A DNA stretch of 64,000 nucleotides from Streptosporangiaceae bacterium (lineage in GTDB: Bacteria; Actinomycetota; Actinomycetes; Streptosporangiales; Streptosporangiaceae). The stretch is from assembly GCA_030039155.1 (NCBI GenBank), contig JASHQL010000050.1, forward strand, positions 1 to 64,000, read 5' to 3'. Below the pieces are notes generated by a model. It ran no database searches, had not been told where the DNA came from, and was given only the letters and a program-made list of their open reading frames with translations. Shown here in pieces: positions 7,785-16,357 of the stretch (its first letter is position 1; each line of letters opens with the position of its first letter). Position numbers and translations under genes: made by a program.

Positions 7785-10081
7785 GGGCCGAGCACCGCGC
7801 TCGCCGGCACCCGGCTCGCGGCCCTGGCCGGCACGGCGGCGGCCAGCGCGGCGATGGCGACCGCCGCCAGCACGCCGATGACCAGCGTGCTGACCGCCGG
7901 CAGCCTGGCCAGCCCGGCGCCCAGCCCGTAGACCCTGGCCGCCACGTTGATCAGCGCCGAGCTGACCGCGAGCCCGCCCGCCATCCCGGCAGCCACCGCG
8001 AGCAGCGCCAGCACGCTGGTCCTTGCCACCAGCGCCACCCCGACCTGGCCGGGAGTCAGTCCCATCGCGCGCAGCACCCGCACGTCCCGCAGGTGGTCAC
8101 GCAGGCCGACCAGCGACGCGGTCAGCACGTTGATCAGCGCGGTCAGCGCGAGCACGCCGATCAGCCCGGCAAGCACCACCCTGACCACGCCGAGCTGGTC
8201 GGCAGGGTTGGCCACCTGCTCGACCGCGAGCCTGCCGTGCGAGGCGCGCACCAGCCGGCTTGCCGCAGCGGACTGGCTGACGCCGGGGCGCAGGATCAGG
8301 CTGAAGAACGCCAGCGGCGCCGGCGCGCCCTCGGCGGTGAGCGTGTCCCTGCCGTAGGCAAGCACCTGGCCGCCGTACTGCGGGTCGATGATCCGGCCCA
8401 CGATGCGGAACGTGACCGGCACCCCGCCGAACCACATCCTGACGTACTGGCCGACCTGCACGCCGAGCGTGTCGAGCAGGCCCTGCGTGGCGACCGCCTC
8501 GCCTGGCGCACGGTAGATCTGGCCCTGGACCACGTGGAACGGGAACGGCCGCCGCGAGGTCCCCATGCCCAGCGTCGTGATCGTGGTGGTCTCGGCGGGC
8601 GTGAGCGCGGTCGCCTTGACGCACGGGTAGGCCGCCTTGACCTGCCGGTCGGCCGCGATCACCCGGCTTGCCTGTGCATAGCTCATCCCGGCCGGGCTGG
8701 CGGTCAGCCCGGCCGCGAGGCCGATATCGGCAGGGTTGCGCTGCACGTCGTCGAGCGTGGACCAGAATCCGAGCCCGATCGTGATCATGAGCATCGGCAC
8801 CACCAGGCCGACGATGGTCAGCGCGGCCGGCATCCGGCGGACGAACGCGGCCCGCGCGCCAAGCACGATCGCGGGCGGCAGCCTGGCCGCCATCGCCGCG
8901 GTGGCCAGCGTGGACAGGTGACCGCGCACCGCGGCCGGGCGGACTGCCGCGACCGGCCAGATCCGGCTGGCGCTCCAGGCCGGCACCGCGGTCGCCAGCA
9001 CCACCATCGCCAGCGCTGCCGCCGCGATGACCACGGCCCAGCCGACCGGCACCGTGACGCTCGCCGCGGCGACGCCTGGCACGTTGCCGAGCAGCACCGG
9101 GGTGAGCAGCGGTGCCGCCGCCAGGCCGACCGCGACGCCGGCCGTGCCGAGCAGCGCGTGCTCGACCGTGAGCGTCACCATCACCTGCGTCGGGGTGAAG
9201 CCGAGCGTCTTCAGCATGCCGAGCTCGGCCCGCTGGACCAGCACCCGGCCGGTGCTGACGTTGATGATGGCCAGTGCCGCGGCACCGAGCGCGACCAGCC
9301 CGAACAGCGCGAGCAGCAGGCCGAGCAGCGGATCACGCCTGGCCATCGACTGCTCCACCTGCTGCCAGGTCTGCACGTTGCCGACCGCGCTGCTGCCGAG
9401 CTGGGTGACGATCTGCTGCACCACGAAGCCGGTGTCGGCAGGGTTGGCGGTCCTGATGCCGACCACTTCTTCGAGGTGGCCGCGTGCCGGGTCCACCCGG
9501 TGCAGCAAGCTGGGCAGCACCCAGATCAAGCCGGGCGTCTGGTCCGGGTAGAAGCCCTGATCCGCGGTCTGCGCAAGGCCGGCCACGGTCACCCTGGTGC
9601 TCGACGTGCCGTCGACGTTGTGCACCTCAAGCACGCTGCCGACCTGGACATGCACGGCCTGGGCGAACGACTCCTCGAGCACCACGCCTGCCGGGGCCGG
9701 CTGGCGCAGCCAGTGCCCGGCCACCAGCAGCGGCACCCCGATCGCGGGCAGCTGCGGCGCCATCGCGCGCAGCTCGACCCTGCTGCGCTGGCCGCCGGCG
9801 GTCAGCGTCGCCGCCGCTGCCTGGTAAGGCCCGGCCACCGCGGTGATGCCGGGCACCCGGTCCCGCAGTGCGCCGACGTCGGTGCCCGGCGCCAGGTGCA
9901 GCCAGATCTGCGCGCCCCTGGTGGCGGCGAACAGGCCCTGCCACGGATTGGTGGCTCCCTGCAGCAGCGCGGCGGACAGCAGCAGCGCGGTGACGACGCC
10001 GGCCACCACGCCGGTCACGATCGCGGCCTGGCCGCGCCTGGCCCGCAGGTCTGCCCTGATCCAGCGAACGGACGCGCGCAC
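7781..10081 (-). CDS. FtsX/MacB-type ABC transporter permease
   Basis: 766 aa with repeated FtsX-like TM modules ('VLRAMGLTPGQVGVALVARTSVLALLA', 'MLKTLGFTPTQVMVTLTVEHALLG'); directly downstream of a MacB-type ATPase gene. Confidence 0.9.
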   Translation of the reverse strand: MRASVRWIRADLRARRGQAAIVTGVVAGVVTALLLSAALLQGATNPWQGLFAATRGAQIWLHLAPGTDVGALRDRVPGITAVAGPYQAAAATLTAGGQRSRVELRAMAPQLPAIGVPLLVAGHWLRQPAPAGVVLEESFAQAVHVQVGSVLEVHNVDGTSSTRVTVAGLAQTADQGFYPDQTPGLIWVLPSLLHRVDPARGHLEEVVGIRTANPADTGFVVQQIVTQLGSSAVGNVQTWQQVEQSMARRDPLLGLLLALFGLVALGAAALAIINVSTGRVLVQRAELGMLKTLGFTPTQVMVTLTVEHALLGTAGVAVGLAAAPLLTPVLLGNVPGVAAASVTVPVGWAVVIAAAALAMVVLATAVPAWSASRIWPVAAVRPAAVRGHLSTLATAAMAARLPPAIVLGARAAFVRRMPAALTIVGLVVPMLMITIGLGFWSTLDDVQRNPADIGLAAGLTASPAGMSYAQASRVIAADRQVKAAYPCVKATALTPAETTTITTLGMGTSRRPFPFHVVQGQIYRAPGEAVATQGLLDTLGVQVGQYVRMWFGGVPVTFRIVGRIIDPQYGGQVLAYGRDTLTAEGAPAPLAFFSLILRPGVSQSAAASRLVRASHGRLAVEQVANPADQLGVVRVVLAGLIGVLALTALINVLTASLVGLRDHLRDVRVLRAMGLTPGQVGVALVARTSVLALLAVAAGMAGGLAVSSALINVAARVYGLGAGLARLPAVSTLVIGVLAAVAIAALAAAVPARAASRVPASAVLGP

Positions 10082-10100
10082 CGGCCTGCTCCAGGCCCGG

Positions 10101-10982
10101 TCAGCCGCTGAGCCGGAGCACGCTCGGCACCATGTCCGGCGTGCGGGCCGGCTCGGCCAGCACGGCGTCGTCGGCGATCATGCCGTCGAACAGGCTGATC
10201 ACCCGGTCCGCCGCGGCGGCGATCCGCGCGTCGTGGGTCACCAGCAAGATCGCCTGACCCTCGGCATGCGCGTGATCGATCAGCCGCAGCACGATGCGGC
10301 TCGCCGCGCTGTCCAGGTTGCCCGTCGGCTCGTCGGCAAGCAGCAAGCTCGGCCGGTTTGCCAGCGCCCTGGCCAGTGCCACCCGCTGCTGCTCGCCGCC
10401 GGACAGCCTTGACGGTGCCGCGTCTGCCTTGCCGGCCAGGCCAAGCTCGGTGAGCAGCTCTACCCTGCGCTGCCTGGCCTGTCGCCGGTTCTGGCCGCCC
10501 ATCAGCGCGGCAAGCTCCACGTTGTCCGCGACCGTCATGTTCGTGACCAGGTTGAAGAACTGGAACACGAACCCGATGTGCCGGCGGCGCAGCACTGCCC
10601 ACTGTGCCTGGCTGAGCCCGTCGACCCGGCGGCCGTCCAGCCAGATCTCGCCGCTGGTCGGCGGCTCAAGGCCGCCGAGCATATGCAGCAGCGTTGACTT
10701 GCCTGACCCGGACGGGCCGGTGACCGCCACGAACTCGCCGTGGCTGAGCTGCAGGTCGATGCCCCTGACCGCGGGCACGCCGTGGCCATCGCCGCGGAAC
10801 GTCTTGGCCAGGCCGCGGGCCTGCAGTAACGACCGCCCGCCGGCGCCCACGACACCGCCGTCGCGGCCGACACCACCGTCGCGGCCGACACCACCGTCGC
10901 CCACGGCACCGCCGTCGCGGCCGGCACCGTCAGCGCCGGTCCCGGCGCCGCCGGCCGTGCCGTCAGGCTGCGCTGCGGTCAC
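10101..10982 (-). CDS. ABC transporter ATP-binding protein (MacB/LolD type) with Gly/Asp-repeat N-terminus
   Basis: GPSGSGKSTLLHMLGGLEPPTSGEI, LSGGEQQRVALARALANRPSLLLADEPTGNLDS; GTG start overlaps the PadR TGA (GTGA). Confidence 0.93.
   Translation of the reverse strand: MTAAQPDGTAGGAGTGADGAGRDGGAVGDGGVGRDGGVGRDGGVVGAGGRSLLQARGLAKTFRGDGHGVPAVRGIDLQLSHGEFVAVTGPSGSGKSTLLHMLGGLEPPTSGEIWLDGRRVDGLSQAQWAVLRRRHIGFVFQFFNLVTNMTVADNVELAALMGGQNRRQARQRRVELLTELGLAGKADAAPSRLSGGEQQRVALARALANRPSLLLADEPTGNLDSAASRIVLRLIDHAHAEGQAILLVTHDARIAAAADRVISLFDGMIADDAVLAEPARTPDMVPSVLRLSG
10853..10924. repeat. 18-bp tandem repeat, about 4 units, in-frame in the ABC ATPase gene
   Basis: CACCGCCGTCGCGGCCGA / CACCACCGTCGCGGCCGA / CACCACCGTCGCCCACGG / CACCGCCGTCGCGGCCGG, encoding GRDGGV-type hexapeptides. 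Confidence 0.8.
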
Positions 10983-11479
10983 AGCAGTTCCTCCTGGCAC
11001 CGCTGCAGCCAGTCGAGGTCGGCCTGCAGGTGCAGCATCGCGCCTTCGATCAGCAGCCGCTCGATCGGCTTGGTGGCCGATGCCGCCAGGCTGGACAGCC
11101 CGCGCATCTGCCCGAGGTAATGCCGGCGCTGCCGGTTCAGCAATCCCATCCGGTCCGTGCTACCCGCAGACTGGCTCAGTACTAGCTTCATGAAGAAGTC
11201 GTCACGAATCCGCGGGCCCTCGCTTGGCCGGTCCACCCAGCTCGCCAGCGCCTCGCGGCCAGCCGCGGTCAGCTCGTAGACCCGCTTGTTGGGCCTGGTT
11301 GCCTGCACCACGTCCTGGCTGCGCACCAGGCCGTCCCGCTCGAGCCGCTGCAGCGTCACGTAGATCTGGCCGATGTTCGGCGATGGGTAGGCCTCGCCGA
11401 ATATCTGCTCGAGCTGGGTCTTCAGCTCATACCCGTGCGCCGGTTCTTTCGCCAGGAGCGCGAGCAGCGGCATGCGCAT
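10979..11479 (-). CDS. PadR family transcriptional regulator
   Basis: 'LLALLAKEPAHGYELKTQLEQIFGEAYPSPNIGQIYVTLQRLERDGLVRSQDV' PadR wHTH plus C-terminal helical (Vir_act_alpha_C-like) domain; SD upstream of ATG 11479. Confidence 0.93.
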   Translation of the reverse strand: MRMPLLALLAKEPAHGYELKTQLEQIFGEAYPSPNIGQIYVTLQRLERDGLVRSQDVVQATRPNKRVYELTAAGREALASWVDRPSEGPRIRDDFFMKLVLSQSAGSTDRMGLLNRQRRHYLGQMRGLSSLAASATKPIERLLIEGAMLHLQADLDWLQRCQEELL

Positions 11480-11710
11480 GGCCTGTCCCCTCTCCGGCCT
11501 GGTGCATTCATCGTCGCACAAGGCCCAAGCCCCTGCACGGGCCGCGATCTCGGCCGCAAGGCCGGCCCGGCAGGTGATTCGTTGACGCCTACCTAACAGA
11601 CGTATATAACAAGTATGTATAGGTCAGCTGACCAATGCGACAAGACCCGGCATCGGGTTCGAAGCGCGGTCAGGCTGACGGCCAGCAGACCGCTCCCGGA
11701 AGGCGAGCAG

Positions 11711-13015
11711 GTGCCGCATTTGCGCTGCGGGGCGACGGTCAGGGTGGCACTCGCGGTCGCCCTGACGGCACTCACGGCGCTGACCGCTAGCTGCTCGATC
11801 CTCCCGGCCACCGCGTCGGCGCAGCCGGTCAGGGCGCTCAGCGGTACCGGCCCGATCACGTTCGCGACCGGCAAGGTCGACACCGGCTATCTCGGCCCGC
11901 TGGTCGCGCAGTGGAACAGCCAGCATCCGCGGCAGCGCGTCACGCCCATCTACCTGCCCGACGATGCCGATGACCAGCACGCACAGCTGGTGGCGAACTT
12001 GCAGGCCAAGAGCCCGGTGTACGACGTGATGAGCCTCGACGTCATCTGGACCGCGGAGTTCGCCGACAACGGCTGGATCACCCCGCTGTCGCGCGCCAAG
12101 TTCCCGCTGGCCAGCTTCCTGCCGCCGGCAGTTGCCACCGCCACCTACGGCGGCCGCCTGTACGCGGTGCCGTTCACCAGCAACGCCGGCCTGCTCTACT
12201 ACCGCAAGGACATCCTGGCCGCGGCCGGGCGCAAGCCGCCGGTCACCTGGGCGCAGCTCGCCAGCGACGCGCGCACGCTCGGGCCGCGGTATCACATCGG
12301 CGGGTACGGCGGGCAGTTCCAGAACTACGAGGGCCTGACGGTCAACTTCGCCGAGGCCGTGCAGTCGGCAGGCGGCAGCCTGCTGTCCAGGTCCGGCCGG
12401 GTGACCGTCGACTCCAGGCAGGCCAGGGAGGCACTGGACTTCCTGGTCAGCGGATTCCGGCAGGGCTGGATTCCGCGAGCGTCCCTTGGCTGGGACGAGG
12501 AGGCTTCGCGGCGCGCGTTCGAGGCCGGCAAGCTGCTGTTCCTGCGCAACTGGCCGTATGTCTACCTGGACGCGAGCAAGCGCGGGCCAGGCAACAAGGT
12601 GGCAGGCAAGTTCGGCGTGACCACCCTGCCAGGGCTGCACGGACCGGGCTCAAGCACGCTGGGCGGCGAGAACCTGGCGATCAGCGCCTACTCGCAGCAC
12701 CAGCTCACCGCGCTGCGGTTCATCCAGTTCCTGACCAGCAAGACGGTGGAGCGGCAGATCCTGCTCAGCTCCGCGCTGCCGCCGGTGTGGACCCAGCTGT
12801 ACGCAAGCCGCGCGCTGATCCGCAGGTTCCCGTTCCTGCCGGTACTGCGCCAGGCGATCTTGTCCGCCAAGCCGCGGCCCGACCTCGTCAACTACACCCA
12901 GTTCAGCCTGGCGATCTCCAGCACCGTGCACCAGGCACTCGCGCTGCAGATCCCGGCCGACACCGCGCTCGCCCAGCTCGCCGAGCAGCTCAGGCACATC
13001 GTCCGCACCGGCTAG
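11711..13015 (+). CDS. Extracellular sugar-binding lipoprotein (ABC transporter family 1 solute-binding protein)
   Basis: Signal with 'LTALTASCS' lipobox, 'MSLDVIWTAEFADNGWITPLS', 'YAVPFTSNAGLLYYRKDIL'; GTG start with SD GGAAGG; track ORF begins upstream at 11615. Confidence 0.9.
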   Translation: MPHLRCGATVRVALAVALTALTALTASCSILPATASAQPVRALSGTGPITFATGKVDTGYLGPLVAQWNSQHPRQRVTPIYLPDDADDQHAQLVANLQAKSPVYDVMSLDVIWTAEFADNGWITPLSRAKFPLASFLPPAVATATYGGRLYAVPFTSNAGLLYYRKDILAAAGRKPPVTWAQLASDARTLGPRYHIGGYGGQFQNYEGLTVNFAEAVQSAGGSLLSRSGRVTVDSRQAREALDFLVSGFRQGWIPRASLGWDEEASRRAFEAGKLLFLRNWPYVYLDASKRGPGNKVAGKFGVTTLPGLHGPGSSTLGGENLAISAYSQHQLTALRFIQFLTSKTVERQILLSSALPPVWTQLYASRALIRRFPFLPVLRQAILSAKPRPDLVNYTQFSLAISSTVHQALALQIPADTALAQLAEQLRHIVRTG

Positions 13016-13081
13016 CCCGCGGTGACGCATTCCGACCAGCACCGATATCCGATCAGGACCGACCAGGAGGAGGTGGCCACC

Positions 13082-14386
13082 ATGAAGATGTGGCCAACGG
13101 GCCAGCGCCGGATGGCGCTGGCGGTCATAGCTGCAGGCGGCATCGCCGCGCTCAGCCTTGCGGCCTGCGGCAGCTCAGCACCGTCGGCGAGCGCGCAGGT
13201 GCCAGCCAGCGCGAAGCAGACCATCGTATTCGCGACCCAGGGCCTCGGCACCGAGGGCACCGCCACCGCGGCCGCGGTCAAGGCGTTCGAGAAGCTGCAC
13301 TCGAACATCCACGTCACGATCCTGTCCCTGTCCCCCACCTCTGATGTGGCCGAGCAGCAGCTCGAGCACTACTTCATCGGCGACTCGTCCACCCCAGACG
13401 TGGTCACCACCGACGTCACCTGGCCGTCCACCTTCGCCAGGTCGGGCTGGATCGCGAACCTGGCGAGCAGGCACCCGGATACCAGCTCGTTCTTCGCCGG
13501 GCAGATGGCCACCGGTGAGTACAAGGGCGGCGTCTACGCTCTGCCCTGGTTCGTGAACGCCGAGGGCCTTTACTACCGCACCGACCTGATCAAGAGCCCG
13601 CCGAAGACCGAGGCCCAGCTGGTCAGCGACGCGAAGTCGGCGGTAGCCAAGGACCACAGCCTGAAGGAAGGGCTCGCGTTCGAGGGCGCGGAGTACGAGG
13701 GCGCGGTCACCGCCTGGCAGAGCTTCGGCGCGCAGATCGGGCTGAAGGACCTGTCCAACATCGACACCCCTGCTAACACCGCCGCGCTCACGTTCATGTA
13801 CGACGCGATCCACACCTACAAGATCGCCCCGTCCGCGGTCACCGGCTGGGAAGAGTCCAACGTGCAGGCGGCCTGGCTGTCCGGCCAGACGCCGTTCGCG
13901 CTGAACTGGCCGTACATCTTCCAGCTGTCGCAGTCCAAGGGCAGCAACGGCAAGCCCGCCTACCCTGCGGTCTACAACAAGACGGCCTGGATCCCGTTCC
14001 CGAGCGCGACCCCGCAGTCCTCGCTCGGCGGCGACGACCTGGCCATCAACGCGCGCAGCACGCACCAGGCTGCCGCCTATGAGTTCATCAAGTTCCTGAC
14101 CAGCGTGAGCACGCAGGACACCCGGGCGATCGCGGCGGGCGACCCGCCGTCGGTGACCGCCGCCTACAACTCGAGGCTGTACACCGCGGCGCCGTACTTC
14201 AAGGACGAGAAGGCCGTGTACGCGGTCGTCACGCCGCGCCCGGTGACGCCGGTGTACCCGTCCATCTCCAGCCAGTTCCAGACCATGATCTCGGCCGTGC
14301 TCAGCGGCGAAGGCACCCCGTCGGCCGAGCTCAAGGCAACCGCCCCGACCGTGCAGCAGTTGTTCTCCACGGCCGGCTCGTCGTGA
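13082..14386 (+). CDS. Extracellular sugar-binding lipoprotein (second solute-binding protein)
   Basis: Lipobox 'ALSLAACGSS', 'VVTTDVTWPSTFARSGWIANLAS', 'YALPWFVNAEGLYYRTDLIK'. Confidence 0.93.
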   Translation: MKMWPTGQRRMALAVIAAGGIAALSLAACGSSAPSASAQVPASAKQTIVFATQGLGTEGTATAAAVKAFEKLHSNIHVTILSLSPTSDVAEQQLEHYFIGDSSTPDVVTTDVTWPSTFARSGWIANLASRHPDTSSFFAGQMATGEYKGGVYALPWFVNAEGLYYRTDLIKSPPKTEAQLVSDAKSAVAKDHSLKEGLAFEGAEYEGAVTAWQSFGAQIGLKDLSNIDTPANTAALTFMYDAIHTYKIAPSAVTGWEESNVQAAWLSGQTPFALNWPYIFQLSQSKGSNGKPAYPAVYNKTAWIPFPSATPQSSLGGDDLAINARSTHQAAAYEFIKFLTSVSTQDTRAIAAGDPPSVTAAYNSRLYTAAPYFKDEKAVYAVVTPRPVTPVYPSISSQFQTMISAVLSGEGTPSAELKATAPTVQQLFSTAGSS

Positions 14387-14396
14387 CGGTCACCCG

Positions 14397-15356
14397 GTGA
14401 CGGCGAGCGATCAGTCCGTCGCGCCCGCTGGTCCCCGCTCGCGGGACCAGCGGCGCGGCGGGCGCCACCCCGGCGACCTGATCTCGCAGGAGCGGCGGTT
14501 CGGCTACCTGATGATCGCGCCGCTGCTCATCGTGCTGCTGCTGATCACCGCCTACCCGCTCGGCTACAACATCTGGAACTCCTTCCACAAGGTCGATTAC
14601 CTGCTGCCGCCGCTCGGCGCGTTCGCCGGCTTCGCCAACTACGGCAAGCTGTTCAGCGACGACCAGTTCGTGCCGGCCCTCATCCACACGCTCGGCTTCA
14701 CGGTGGTGTCGGTCAGCATCGAGACCGTCATCGGGCTCGCGCTGGCGGTCGCGCTGAACAAGGCGTTCCGCGGCCGCGGCCTGGTCCGCGCCGCGGTATT
14801 CATCCCGTGGGCGGTGCCCACCGTGGTCTCGGCCGAACTGTGGCGGACCATGTTCGACCCGCAGCAGGGCTTCGTGAACTTCATCCTGACCAAGCTGCAC
14901 CTGCCGCTGGCCAGCACGACCTGGCTGGACAGCACCTGGACGGCATGGGCCGCGATCCTGGTCGCCGACGCCTGGCGCAACACCCCGTTCATCGCGATCG
15001 TGCTGCTGGCCGGCCTGCAGATCATCCCGAACGACGTGTACGAGGCCGCCAAGATCGACGGCGCGAATGCCTGGCAGACCTTCAGGCGGATCACCCTGCC
15101 GCTGCTCAAGCCGGCCCTGATGGTGGCGCTGATCTTCCGCACGATCCAGTCGTTCCTGATCTTCGACGTGGTCTACATCATGACCAGCGGCGGTCCCGGC
15201 ACCTCGACGGACGTGCTCGCGTACCTGAACTGGCGGGCGTTCTTTACCCTGTTCGACTACGGCTACGGCGGCGCGGTCTCGGTCGCGCTTGTGGTCGTCG
15301 CGCTGGTGATCGGCGGGATCTACGTGCGCGTGTTCAGAGTGGAGCAGACGGCATGA
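14397..15356 (+). CDS. Sugar ABC transporter permease (MalF/UgpA type)
   Basis: Multi-TM with EAA motif 'YEAAKIDGANAWQTFRRITLPLLKPAL'. Confidence 0.94.
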   Translation: MTASDQSVAPAGPRSRDQRRGGRHPGDLISQERRFGYLMIAPLLIVLLLITAYPLGYNIWNSFHKVDYLLPPLGAFAGFANYGKLFSDDQFVPALIHTLGFTVVSVSIETVIGLALAVALNKAFRGRGLVRAAVFIPWAVPTVVSAELWRTMFDPQQGFVNFILTKLHLPLASTTWLDSTWTAWAAILVADAWRNTPFIAIVLLAGLQIIPNDVYEAAKIDGANAWQTFRRITLPLLKPALMVALIFRTIQSFLIFDVVYIMTSGGPGTSTDVLAYLNWRAFFTLFDYGYGGAVSVALVVVALVIGGIYVRVFRVEQTA

Positions 15357-16246
15357 CGGCCCCGGCAGCGACGGCGTCAAGCCGGCCAGTGGCCCGCAGG
15401 GTGACCCGCGGCAGGACCCCGGCGCACTACCTCAGGCGCTCCGGTTTCTACCTGCTGATCGCGATCTTCATAGTGGTCAGCCTGTTCCCGTTCTACTGGA
15501 TCGTGATCACCTCGCTGAAGACGCCGCAGGAGATCGCCGCGGGCACCACCAGCCTGCTGCCTGGGCACATCACCTTCAGCAACTACGTGGACGACTTCAC
15601 CCAGCAGGACTTCCTGCGCCCGCTGCTGAACAGCGTGCTGATCGCCGGCTGCACCACGATCATCACGATCGTGCTGGCCACGCTGTGCGGGTACGGGCTG
15701 TCCAGGACCAATATCCGCGGCAAGCCGGTGTTCCTCGGCTTCATCCTGGTGGCGAACTTCTTCCCGATCATCGCGATGGTCGGCCCGCTGTTCACCGTGT
15801 ATCGCAGGATCGGCCTGCTCGACACCTATCCGGGCATCGTCATCGCTGACCTGATCTACACCCTGCCGCTGGCCACGTTCCTGATGTCCAGCTACTTCTC
15901 GCAGATCCCGCGCTCGCTCGAGGAGGCCGCGCTGGTGGACGGCAGCACCAGGCTGCGCACCGTGCGCAAGATCGTGTTGCCGGTCGCGCTGCCGGGCGTC
16001 TTCACCACCGCGATCCTGGCGTTCATGCTGACCTGGAACGACTTCCTGCTGTCGCTGTCGTTCCTCACCTCGCCGTCCCGCTATACCGCGACCGTGGCGA
16101 TCGTGTCGCTCGGCCAGAGCCCGTACCAGACCTACTACAACCTGATCGACGCCGCGGTGGTGATCATCTCGCTGCCGATCGCGCTGCTCGTGCTGTTCGC
16201 CCAGCGCCGGATCATCTCGGGGCTGACCGCGGGCTCCTTCCGCTGA
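15353..16246 (+). CDS. Sugar ABC transporter permease (MalG/UgpE type)
   Basis: EAA motif 'EEAALVDGSTRLRTVRKIVLPVALPGVFTTAILAF'; ATGA overlap with preceding permease. Confidence 0.94.
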   Translation: MTAPAATASSRPVARRVTRGRTPAHYLRRSGFYLLIAIFIVVSLFPFYWIVITSLKTPQEIAAGTTSLLPGHITFSNYVDDFTQQDFLRPLLNSVLIAGCTTIITIVLATLCGYGLSRTNIRGKPVFLGFILVANFFPIIAMVGPLFTVYRRIGLLDTYPGIVIADLIYTLPLATFLMSSYFSQIPRSLEEAALVDGSTRLRTVRKIVLPVALPGVFTTAILAFMLTWNDFLLSLSFLTSPSRYTATVAIVSLGQSPYQTYYNLIDAAVVIISLPIALLVLFAQRRIISGLTAGSFR

Positions 16247-16247
16247 T

Positions 16248-16357
16248 CTTCCCCCGGCCTGGCCGCGTTACCGCGCGGCCAAGCCGCGGCCGATGACCCT
16301 TCCCCCGGCCGCTGGCGCCTGGCCTCGCTACCGCGCGGCCAGGCCGCGGCCGATGAC
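16248..16357. repeat. Imperfect tandem duplication covering the 3' end of the acyl-CoA dehydrogenase gene
   Basis: Copies 16248-16297 and 16299-16357; the 37-bp cores differ at 3 positions; both encode VIGRGLAAR-stop on the minus strand. Confidence 0.8.

Noticed and set aside
7496-10111. Long + strand ORF (871 aa) opposite the FtsX permease
   Set aside because: Composition (His/Arg/Asp/Gln-rich, no domain) is typical of antisense ORFs in GC-rich coding DNA; the minus-strand permease is well supported.
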